Origin: Polysphondylium violaceum
Taxonomy: Eukaryota; Evosea; Eumycetozoa; Dictyosteliales; Dictyosteliaceae
Assembly (NCBI GenBank): GCA_000277445.1
Contig: AJWJ01000264.1
Span: 1 to 31,356 of the forward strand
DNA length: 31,356 bases
Reading direction: 5' to 3'
The notes under the pieces were generated by a model. The model ran no database searches. It worked only from the letters and a program-made list of their open reading frames with translations, and was not told where the DNA came from. The stretch's first letter is position 1; every line of letters starts with the position of its first letter. The position numbers were made by a program, and so were the translations under genes. This document shows, piece by piece, positions 20,894 through 29,094 of the stretch.

Positions 20894-21270
20894 ATGAGTA
20901 TTGTTAAAATAATAGAAAGAGATTCAGACTTTGAACCATATATCCAAAATACTCAATTGGTTTTGGCCGTCTTCTCAGCCACTTGGTGCGGTCCATGTAA
21001 AGGTATGGTAGAGGAAAATAAATGAACCAAAATTATAAAACTAATTCTATGGTTAATAAAGCTTTAGAACCAATTGTTGAAAAAATTGCTCAAGATTATC
21101 AAGGAAGAGTTAGTGTTTGTAAGATAGACATCGATGATTGCACTCAAACAACTAATAAGTATAGTGTTAGATCAGTTCCCACTTGCTTGGTTTTTGTAAA
21201 TGGCCAAAAATCAGCTTCTTTAGCAGGTTTAACTAGTCGTGAGAATATAATCAGGGCTCTTGGAATTTAA
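20894..21270 (+). CDS. thioredoxin
   Basis: Two exons, 20894..21002 and 21062..21270, joined over a 59 bp GTATGG...AAAG intron, give 105 aa, the standard length of a single-domain thioredoxin. The join reads CGPCK|ALEPIVEKIA. The redox site WCGPC is at residues 31-35, the cis-proline is Pro76 in SVPTC, and FVNGQK and the GLTSRENI helix follow as in the family. Extra cysteines at 56, 63 and 78 could allow regulatory disulfides. There is no targeting sequence, so it is probably cytosolic, accepting electrons from thioredoxin reductase. It is one of few plus-strand genes here and sits between two tRNA-associated repeat clusters. Without splicing the frame stops inside the intron, which confirms the model. 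Confidence 0.95.
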
Positions 21271-21533
21271 AAATCAAAACCACCATTTTTAAGAAATAAA
21301 TGTAAATGTTTAGGGGTGATTTAAAATTGTTTTAGACTTATATTATTTTAAATCTATGATAAAAAGTAACCTACATTGTATTTCATATAACACGTGCGAA
21401 TGCTCATCACCACAAGCCCATAACCTAAAACTATGATCTTGTTAAAATATCAGTGCAATTATATAAATATATAGATTTTTCTCATGAGATTTTATAGTTG
21501 AATAGAGGATTGAGTTTTGTATTCATTTTGCCT

Positions 21534-21645
21534 ATTATTTGGCATGATTTTCAAAAACATAAAAACTTAAAATTATAAAAATAAATATCTTTACCCATTG
21601 CAAACATACACCCATTTATAGATCATCCATATTTTATTAAACATT
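21534..21645 (-). repeat. repeat A, copy 4 (reverse, shorter)
   Basis: On the minus strand it begins TGTTTAATAAAATATGGATG, like copy 1, and ends ATCATGCCAAATAAT. It is a shorter, older copy. It is 450 bp downstream of tRNA-Gly and has the same orientation as that tRNA. Confidence 0.65.
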
Positions 21646-21906
21646 GTTACTAAAAGTAGAACACTTTATTTTTTAATAAACAATGAATATTGTATTATTA
21701 GTACACATATACAATAGATAAAATAAAGATATATAAACAAATAAAGGTTATAGGGTGAGAAGGGTGCACACACCAACTGAAGTTTATTTAAATTAAAATT
21801 ATCTTTTATAGTTTAACATTGGTTTTTTCATTTTCTATTTAAGGATAATCCAGATATAAGATCCGATATTAAGAGATATTGAATTATTTCCAAAAACGGT
21901 GAGTAG

Positions 21907-21987
21907 ATACACATCAACTCATCAAATATTCATTGATGAATTGACAGCAATCTTATTTTATATATTAAATTTCACATCTCAAAAGTG
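21907..21987 (-). repeat. repeat B, copy 2 (reverse)
   Basis: The reverse complement matches 8028-8100. It lies about 108 bp downstream of tRNA-Gly in its orientation. Confidence 0.6.
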
Positions 21988-22060
21988 GGAAATTTAATTG
22001 TAAAAATCCTTAATAACAGATCTGATATCTGCATTATCCTTAAATAGAAAAAAAAATTAA

Positions 22061-22068
22061 CCCGATAA
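22061..22068 (-). promoter_or_regulatory. TTATCGGG octamer downstream of tRNA-Gly
   Basis: On the minus strand the octamer starts 27 nt after the mature 3' end of tRNA-Gly, past its TTTT terminator. Confidence 0.5.
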
Positions 22069-22094
22069 GTGATCATTCCTAAATAAAAGGATTT

Positions 22095-22164
22095 GCGCCA
22101 GCCGGGAATCGAACCCGGTCAGACAGCTTGGAAGGCTATAATCATACCAGTAGATCACTGGCGC
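22095..22164 (-). tRNA. tRNA-Gly (anticodon TCC)
   Basis: On the minus strand the acceptor arms GCGCCAG/CTGGCGC pair perfectly. The anticodon stem ATAGC/GCTGT encloses CTTCCAA with anticodon TCC, and the T arm CCGGGTTCGATTCCCGG is perfect. Including the discriminator A the gene reaches 22094. TTTT follows as terminator. No intron. Confidence 0.95.
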
Positions 22165-22844
22165 ATTATTATTAGATGATGAGAGGAAATCCTTTTCGCT
22201 TTTTATACCCGGAAAAAGTCTAAAATTGTATACCGATATTGGAGGAGGGGCAAAATACAAAATTGTAATTGTTTCTGAAACTCATATTCTTCACATGCCC
22301 AACCAACAAAGAAGCTTTCACACATTCGCAGATGCTAAAAAGCAACAACCTCAAGACTGTAAAATGAAGCAAAGAAATCTTTCGCTAACTCCTCATCCTT
22401 CCGAAGTGGTGATAATAGCCATTGCATTTGAATGGATCTGGATGAATAAAACAACAAACGCCCCAACAAGTACAATACACCAACACTCAACCAAGAACTC
22501 ATCAAAAAGAAACTAAGATATTCACAACACCGCTTGGTTTAGATCGTGCCCACTCCCTCCTAAGAAACTACAATTGAGATCCAACCAGCCATAATCATGA
22601 TCGAATTAGAGTCATCCTAAAGAGATTTAACAAAAATTTCAACCTACCAACACTCTAATTTATCCATTGTCCTTCGTATTTAGGCCTTTAGCTAAGATCT
22701 AACTAAAGTTTCATCACCCCTTCTTCTCTGTATTTTAAATAGCAGTTAAAGAGACCTGCTAAAATTATTACATAAAGTTTCTGAGGGGCCGACAAAGAGT
22801 AGTCCCTTGTTAATACTTTTATAGTCTTATGTAATCTCAATGTT
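22165..22844. other. spacer between tRNA-Gly and Maf gene, mostly repeat C
   Basis: The right part is repeat C copy 2 (reverse), which begins about 30 bp after the Maf stop codon. The left part (22165-22446) shows no match elsewhere in the window; a 96-codon plus-strand frame (22226-22516) runs partly through the repeat and is not credible as a gene. Confidence 0.45.
22447..22815 (-). repeat. repeat C, copy 2 (reverse)
   Basis: It matches 10061-10387 in reverse complement through several blocks, starting TATTAACAAGGGA and ending near GGGGCGTTTGTTGTTTTA. It lies 282 bp upstream of tRNA-Gly in the same orientation, and directly after the 3' end of the Maf gene. It is a decayed remnant. Confidence 0.65.
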
Positions 22845-23750
22845 TTATTTTTGAGAAAAAATATTAACATAAATACTCCTAAGAGTTCTAGAAATATCAT
22901 TTACAGGAATCCCTGTTACATTGTAGTAGTCACCCTCAATTCCTTTAATAAATGAACCAGCAACAACCTCTTGAATTCCATATGATCCTGCTTTATCTCT
23001 AAAGTATATTTATGGATTAGCTTTATGACAAAAAAAGCTTTCAAAATGTGTCACATTTAATTCAACTTACAATGGTTTATATTTTTCTACATAATAATTG
23101 ATAGACTCCTTTGAAATTGTGTCAAATGTAACTTTGGTTGATGTAACAAAAGACTCTTGACCTTTTTCATCTGTTTTTTCTATATTATTTTACTCACTAT
23201 TAATATAATATTTATAAGTTTGTGTGTTATAAAAGTATAAATACAAACCATTATGGTATAAAATAAAAACACCTGAATAAACAAAATGTGAAACACCACT
23301 CAAGGAATTTAACATTTCTTTAGCTGCCTCGGTGTTTATTGGTTTCTCCAAGATTTTATTTTCATGAACCTAATCATAAACGACAAATTAAAAATAATGT
23401 TTAATATGATATAATATTATATAATTAACAAGAGCAATGATTTTATAATAATATTATTATTAATATTTTTATTAATACTAAACACATACACATATAGTAT
23501 CAACACCAATAACTATGGATGTTCCTTTTATATCTTCATATACACACTTTGCCTTTTGTTTTGCATTTTCTAAACAATAGTCTTGAGGAGTAGCAAATGT
23601 GCTCTTGTCTAGATTCTCGATAAAAGAAGGTGATATAATCTTTAGATTAGAAAGACCTAATCCTGATAAAGCTTCAATTCTACGAGGACTTGTTGATGCT
23701 AATACCACATTTGGTAATGAATTTATCTTTTCTATTACATCTAATACCAT
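22845..23750 (-). CDS. Maf/ASMTL-type nucleoside triphosphate pyrophosphatase
   Basis: Four exons, 23750..23490, 23369..23249, 23179..23071 and 22998..22845, with introns of 120, 69 and 72 bp (donors GTATGT, GTTTGT, GTAAGT), give 214 aa, typical for Maf. Motifs in order: [10 protein letters not shown] (15-24), [29 protein letters not shown] (catalytic Asp), [30 protein letters not shown] and [10 protein letters not shown]. The start aligns with the Maf domain of human ASMTL (MVL...VVLAS.SPRR). Maf enzymes remove pyrophosphate from dTTP, UTP and modified nucleotides, a house-cleaning role. The gene lies between two tRNA genes, and its 3' end abuts repeat C. An open stretch upstream (about 23830-23930) could splice in frame, so a longer N-terminus is conceivable. 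Confidence 0.93.
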
Positions 23751-23957
23751 GTCGCTAAAAATGGCATTTTATTTTTTTGACAATAGTTTTTAATCTGTTG
23801 ATTATTTTTTGCAATGACAATGTAAATACCTAAACTTATCGAATTCTGTGGGAAAACTTGTATTTGGAATAAATGGTATCTCAAAGACTTTTTTAAAAAA
23901 ATTTGAAATGATTATTTTTTATATTTTTTCAGCACTCTAATTTTTAAATTCGTGCAA

Positions 23958-24027
23958 GGGAGATTAGTTAAGTGGTATAATGCTACCTTTGGGTGGTAGC
24001 GTCCTGAGTTCGATTCTCGGATCTCCC
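23958..24027 (+). tRNA. tRNA-Pro (anticodon TGG)
   Basis: Acceptor arms GGGAGAT/ATCTCCC pair perfectly. The anticodon stem CTACC/GGTAG encloses TTTGGGT with anticodon TGG, and GAGTTCGATTCTC forms the T arm. With discriminator C it reaches 24028. A five-T terminator lies at 24032-24036. No intron. Confidence 0.95.
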
Positions 24028-24052
24028 CATCTTTTTAACACATATTTTTCTT

Positions 24053-24060
24053 TTGTCGGG
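24053..24060 (+). promoter_or_regulatory. TTGTCGGG octamer downstream of tRNA-Pro
   Basis: It starts 26 nt after the mature 3' end, past the T-run, in the same orientation as the tRNA. Confidence 0.5.
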
Positions 24061-24438
24061 CACTTTGAGTATTTGTTAAAATTTTACAGAGTAATTTTAA
24101 TACAATAGTCATAGCCTATATTTCTAGCTCTTTAGCTTGGTCCTATTCTATCAGTTGTATTCGAACTACTTCATCAGATATCTATTAATTTCCCTAACGG
24201 CTTTTCAATAGCTTAAACTCATCTGTTTACGCACCCTCTTTAATTCCTAAATTTTTACATTAATCTTTATCTTTGAATAAACTAAATGTAATCTAATCTT
24301 TTTAAGATTGTTTGTATACATTAAATAGTTATAATGACGTTGCAAATCAAGATATCGATGATGTTTTATTATTTTTAAATATTTTGATAGATATTATTAT
24401 CGAAATATTGTGTTTAATTCGAAATAAAAACTAGTTTC
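24061..24438. other. spacer downstream of tRNA-Pro, weak repeat remnant
   Basis: Positions about 24100-24240 resemble the sequence that follows repeat A near 7615-7775 (for example CTGTTTACGCACCCTCTTTAAT against CTGTTTGCGCATTCCTCTTGAA). This suggests another decayed tRNA-downstream insertion without a preserved repeat A. No gene is seen. Confidence 0.35.
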
Positions 24439-24486
24439 CTATTCATCATCTGACCATCTGTCTTCATCTGGCAAAACACCTGTTAA

Positions 24487-24567
<81 letters not shown>

Positions 24568-26160
24568 GAGACTACTATAACTATTATTATTATTATTATT
24601 ATTATTCTCATCATCTTGATCATTATTAATAAAATTATTATTATTGCTATGAGTTTGTAATTCTATTTCTTGTTTGATAAACTCCAATTCTTCAATTTTA
24701 TCTTCACCTGAATGATCCCAATAGAGCAGGAGTTTATCATTTGAACCAGATATTAGAGATTGATCATAATCATAAAATGTGCAACAAGAAACCTTTTCAA
24801 AATGACCCAAAAGCTTTTTAACCAAATTACCTGTTGGCAAATGATACATGTGTATAGTTTTACCATTTGGATGAAAGAGATACTGACCATCGGACGATAT
24901 TGACATTTGATTGGGTGTTTTGTTTGGATTGTGTGACCCTATGTAATCAATCATTGTATTACATCCTGCTTTACCTATATCCCATAAATGAATCTTGTTA
25001 TCATTGCCTGTACTAGCCAGATAATTGCCATCGGGTGTCCAGACGATCGAGGTAATTGTACCATTATGAGCCGTTGGCACATCACGTTTAATTGATGCAT
25101 TTGGTGAGCCTCCTTGATTTTCATTTCTAAACATATTGATAGCTTGTCCACCTCTTCCCGCGACAATCTTTTTAGGTGCATGAAACTTTTGTGAATATCT
25201 TTTAGGTATAGCCCTATCGTTTGGTTCTGTAGTGGTTGTCTCTTGATTACCAATACTATTGTTATTGTTATTCATCATATTACCAGTTCCATCATTATAT
25301 TGATCACAAGCAAATAAAAAGGTATCACTTTTTCTAATATCCCAAATACGAATAGTTTTATCTTTGGAACCTGTTGCTAAGAGATTGGATGTTGTAGGAG
25401 ACCACTTTATAGAGAATATACTCTCTCTATGACCTGTAAGACATTGAGCAGAGGTTCTAATTCTAATATCACACAATCTAGCCTTTTGGTCAGATGTCGC
25501 AACCGCTAACAAAGAGTGTTGAGTTGAGGTTGGTGAAAATGAAATTGAATTTACACAATAGTCCATATCAAACTTCATTGAAACCTGTCCTTCATTGGTA
25601 TCCCATACCTCGACAGTGCCATCAATTGCGCCTGTAAAGAATAGACCAGTATCGATAGGATACCATTGAATACTTGAAATACCTTTGGATATAGTGCCAC
25701 CAGTATTATTTACACCGCCACCAACTCTACTGACTTTCATTATAGGTTGATATTCAATACGACTAGATTGTTGATTGATATTATATTGATGAGGTCTTGC
25801 TGGATTTTCAATCACACCACCCTTGATCATATCATTGTCCTCTTTATTCAACATCAATAAATTTTCAAATAAATCATAGATTGATATTAATCCATCTGCA
25901 CCTGCTGATATTAAACTATAGTAGTAGTAGTATTAGTTATGCACTAATGTACATACATCAAACAACAACAACAGCAATAACACTTACTATCTATTTTCTG
26001 CAACATCAATGTCCAGTGAATTTACAGGACCATTGTGGTATGAAATAATTTCTTTTTCTAATGATAGATTGATAGCTCTAACTCTTCGTTGAGAATAATT
26101 TAATATCTCTAATCTTTCATTTATAATCCCTAATTCTCTATTGTAAAGATAACTATTCAT
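24439..26160 (-). CDS. ercc8: CSA/ERCC8-like WD40 repair protein
   Basis: Two exons, 26160..25988 and 25915..24439, joined over a 72 bp GTAAGT...CTATAG intron, give about 549 aa (human CSA 396). The join reads DIDVAENRY|LISAGADGLISIYDL, matching human [26 protein letters not shown]. WD40 blades follow: SSIQWYPIDTGLFFTGAIDG, LTGHRESIFSIKWSP, ATGSKDKTIRIWDIRKS, TAHNGTITSIVWTPDG, STGNDNKIHLWDI, LGHFEKVSCCTFYDYDQ and SGSNDKLLLYW. The end (DRWSDDE) parallels the DAWSSSDEEG tail of human CSA. CSA is the substrate receptor of the CRL4 ubiquitin ligase in transcription-coupled repair. Extra length comes from an Asn-rich insertion between blades and a C-terminal linker with 27 consecutive asparagines. 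The ATG at 26160 is chosen because the ATG 4 nt upstream meets a stop at once. Confidence 0.92.
24487..24567. repeat. ATT/AAT trinucleotide microsatellite, 27 perfect units
   Basis: Twenty-seven perfect units on the plus strand read as AAT codons on the minus strand and encode 27 Asn in the C-terminal linker of the CSA-like protein. Such in-frame AAT tracts are typical of dictyostelid proteomes and are length-variable. Confidence 0.95.
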
Positions 26161-26846
26161 TCATTTATATTATTATTATATCTCTATAATATAAAATAGA
26201 TATATAAGATATTTTGATAAAACTTTAACGAAAAATAAAAAATAAAAATAAAAGAAAAACTTATAAATTATTTTTTAAAAAATTATGAATTTATAAGAAT
26301 TTATTGTTTTTTCTTTTTTTTTTTTTTTATTTTGATCTACTCAAGTATTGATGGATGAAATCTAGTTTTTTGGTAATTAATGATTATTACTGTTTGTGTG
26401 TTTTGAAAACACAAAACAAATATTCACTGTGATTCCAATCATACCAATTATATTTTAAAATTTTAACTATACAAGGAAATTGGAAAGGTATTGGAAGTAA
26501 AGAAGGAGGAGTTATTATTATTATTATTATTGTTATTTTACTATTATTGTTATTGTTATTATTTTTGATTATTGAATATTTGTTTTTAAATAATAATTAT
26601 TAATTAATTTTGGGTAGATTGATACAAATATAAAGATGATGAATTCAATAAATCCATTTTTCTTTTTTTTATAATTGTCACTTAAGAATAATTATATCAA
26701 GAAAAAAAAGATAATATTGTAGAATAAATATAGATAGATATTGGAACAAAAATTGATTGATGAACAAAACACAGTTGATGATGATGTGATAATGATATGA
26801 GAGTATAACAAAACACACACACACACAAAAAAATTGTTGATTTTAA
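26161..26846. other. spacer between CSA and cyclin B genes
   Basis: It holds the CSA promoter side (T runs near 26310-26330), ATT microsatellite stretches at about 26515-26565 and an AC repeat at 26814-26826 near the cyclin stop. No gene or RNA is seen. Confidence 0.45.
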
Positions 26847-28163
26847 TTAAAATTCAACAACTGGAATATTTGAAACTTCCATTAATTTTGAAGAGGTATA
26901 TTTCTTTTTGGTGGCTCTCAATGAACTATTATCGGCTCTCTTTCTAACTTCTTTGAGATCTTGAGCACATTGCATGATATCGGCCTCTTTGTAACAGGTA
27001 TAGTATTCAAGAGTGACATTCCAATAGGGACCAGATTTCATAGTCATACGTCTGGAAACATAAATGGCAGAGGCGGCAATCATGGATGGAAGGTATTGAA
27101 CCATGTTGTATTCAGTCATGGCCAATTCGGTCAAGTATTTGCTCAAAGAATGGGTACGAGAGTCACTACCGGCAGCTTTGGAGAAACGACGTAAAAAGTG
27201 AAGTGGAGTGCAAGTGCTGACGTGGAATTGGAGTTTGGACAAGATGGATCTCTCCATGTTGAGTACATCTTCATGGGTGCAAGCATTGTCAGAAGTTTGA
27301 ATGAAATCGTCAATTTGTGGAGCATAGATCTCTTCATATTTACAAGCCAACAAACTGGCAGTGATACCAACCAATTGAAGACGGTTGATGGTAATTGGTA
27401 CCTTGGAAAGATAACGATCGACAATATTGACGCTGAGGAAAAAGGTCTCTGATAATAACTTGAAACGAACATGAACGGCCATTAACCAATCGACGAGGAT
27501 GGCTCTCATTTTCTCATTGATGTGATGTTGATTCTTGAGATAGTCTTTTTCAATACGGTCGGCAATTTCCTTTTGTCTATAGTAGGCAAAGATGTCGTTG
27601 ACATATTCGCCAACACATTGTGGATCGTGGGCATCGTATCTATCGATATCTTCTGGTTGCTCTTGTTGGACAGCTTCGACCATCATGGCACCATCGTCTT
27701 CCATCATCATATCGTCGTCAATGCAAACTGGTTGTTGCTCCATGACACTGTTGCTCGAGATATCGTGCTTGGCAACCTTGAGTAAATGTCCGCCATGGGA
27801 AATACCGCTAATCATGGCACTGCTTCTAAGATTGGCACCTACAGAAGATTGTTCAACGACAGCAGCAGATTTGGAACGGTTGACGAGTCTAGAAATAATA
27901 CCACTGTTGGATGATTGTGGCATAATCATGGTTTTAATATTGGCGGTATTTGATTTTTGGATTCCAACTGGACCACTGACAGTGTTGTTGGTCAAATCAG
28001 ACAAGGCACCTCTTTGGGTCTTTAATCCCAATCCCATTGGCTTTTTTGGTTCTACACCGCTGGCACCCATTCCCAAAGATACTTTGGCTGGAATTTTATT
28101 TTCGTCCATAATCATAGACGAGTGGGCTCTTGGCTTTAGTTGTTGTTGATTGAGTGTAGTCAT
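26847..28163 (-). CDS. cycB: G2/mitotic-specific cyclin B
   Basis: Single exon, 438 aa. The frame remains open upstream only from a TTG, so the ATG at 28163 (MTTLNQQQLK) is chosen. The N-terminus is disordered and carries a perfect destruction box, RGALSDLTN (Arg51, Leu54, Asn59), for APC/C-dependent degradation at anaphase. An acidic, Met-rich stretch follows (about 160-180). The first cyclin box starts with MRAILVDWLMAVHVRFKLL and contains VDRYLSK and ITASLLACKYEEIYAP. The second contains LTELAMTEYNMVQYLPSMIAA. The protein binds and activates Cdk1 for mitotic entry; B-type cyclin of Dictyostelium is known as cycB. Upstream DNA holds long T runs and a TTTGCGCGG sequence about 90 bp from the ATG. 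Confidence 0.96.
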   Translation of the reverse strand: MTTLNQQQLKPRAHSSMIMDENKIPAKVSLGMGASGVEPKKPMGLGLKTQRGALSDLTNNTVSGPVGIQKSNTANIKTMIMPQSSNSGIISRLVNRSKSAAVVEQSSVGANLRSSAMISGISHGGHLLKVAKHDISSNSVMEQQPVCIDDDMMMEDDGAMMVEAVQQEQPEDIDRYDAHDPQCVGEYVNDIFAYYRQKEIADRIEKDYLKNQHHINEKMRAILVDWLMAVHVRFKLLSETFFLSVNIVDRYLSKVPITINRLQLVGITASLLACKYEEIYAPQIDDFIQTSDNACTHEDVLNMERSILSKLQFHVSTCTPLHFLRRFSKAAGSDSRTHSLSKYLTELAMTEYNMVQYLPSMIAASAIYVSRRMTMKSGPYWNVTLEYYTCYKEADIMQCAQDLKEVRKRADNSSLRATKKKYTSSKLMEVSNIPVVEF

Positions 28164-29094
28164 TTTTAGATTTATATTATAGTAGTGGTGTACTAAAATA
28201 AGCAAGTATGATTGGTTAATACGAAGAGTCTTTTTTTTTTTTGAATAAAATTTGCGCGGTTTTTTTTTTTTTTTTTGTAAAAAATATAAAAGTGTGTGAA
28301 GAGAGATAAATAAAGGAAACTAGATATCTAGATATTGATTGATTGATTTAGATATATAGATTTAAACAATACAATAATAGATATACAATACTATGATTTA
28401 GATATATAAATTTAAACAAGATGATTTGGATTTAAATACAATAATAAATAGTTTTTTTAAAATATTATATTACCTTTTTGGAATCAATTGATCAATAAGT
28501 GTGTGATGGTGTATAATATATTAAATATCTAAAGATATGTATAGGTATTAAAGTGTTATAGGTGTATAATAATATTATTGTTATATAATCCTCCTTCTAT
28601 TATGTTGTCCAAATTTTCACTCTGATAATCTTTAGTACTCTATGTTTACAAAAGAAAAACAAAATGATTGAAAGCTTTCATTTTATATTCCTCACTGAAA
28701 AAAATAAAAAATATTTTTTAAAAAAATAGATACACAACGGTTGAAATTTGAATTTTAACGGATCAAATTTCAAATTTGAAAGAAAATATGAGGGAAAATT
28801 TTTTTTTTTAAAAAAAAGGTTAATTGAATGCGATGATGGCACCAAAAAAAAGAAAAACACAGGTCAACCTGATCTTGGCCTAAAAAACTTACTTTGAAGA
28901 TCATTAAACGATTAAATATTTTATTGTAAAAAATCAATGATTCTTTTTTAATTTAGATTTGATTGAGATAAAAGGAAAAATGGGAAATTAAATTAATTGA
29001 ATATAAAATAGTATATTTAACGATTAATAAATAGAGTCCCAGTATAAGGATATATAATGAGTGAGGTAACACTTTATTTATTTATTAAATTTAT
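28164..29094. promoter_or_regulatory. cyclin B upstream region and 3' end of DEAD-box gene
   Basis: This 931 bp gap holds the cyclin B promoter: T runs at 28231-28242 and 28260-28276, TTTGCGCGG at 28251, and a 26-bp direct repeat (TGATTTAGATATATA-RATTTAAACAA) at 28344 and 28394, exactly 50 bp apart. The distal part is AT-rich with no gene. The GCGCG core is unusual for this composition and may be an E2F-like site, which would fit a cell-cycle gene; this is inference. Confidence 0.45.
28344..28419 (+). repeat. 26-bp direct repeat, 50-bp period, upstream of cyclin B
   Basis: Units at 28344-28369 and 28394-28419 differ at one base. They could be paired factor sites or a small tandem duplication; the segment between them does not repeat a third time. 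Confidence 0.6.

Larger units (their letters stand above)
21271..22060. other. spacer downstream of thioredoxin, with reverse repeats A and B
   Basis: This gap holds repeat A copy 4 (21534-21645) and repeat B copy 2 (21907-21987), both on the minus strand and downstream of the minus-strand tRNA-Gly. Between them (about 21745-21780) is a reverse match to 7950-7970 (GCACCCTTCTCACC type). The rest is AT-rich with no gene. Confidence 0.5.

Noticed and set aside
22226-22516. 96-codon plus-strand frame
   Set aside because: It runs into repeat C on its reverse strand and shows no family features.
27592-28149. 185-codon plus-strand frame
   Set aside because: Antisense to the cyclin B N-terminal region; explained by codon bias of that gene.
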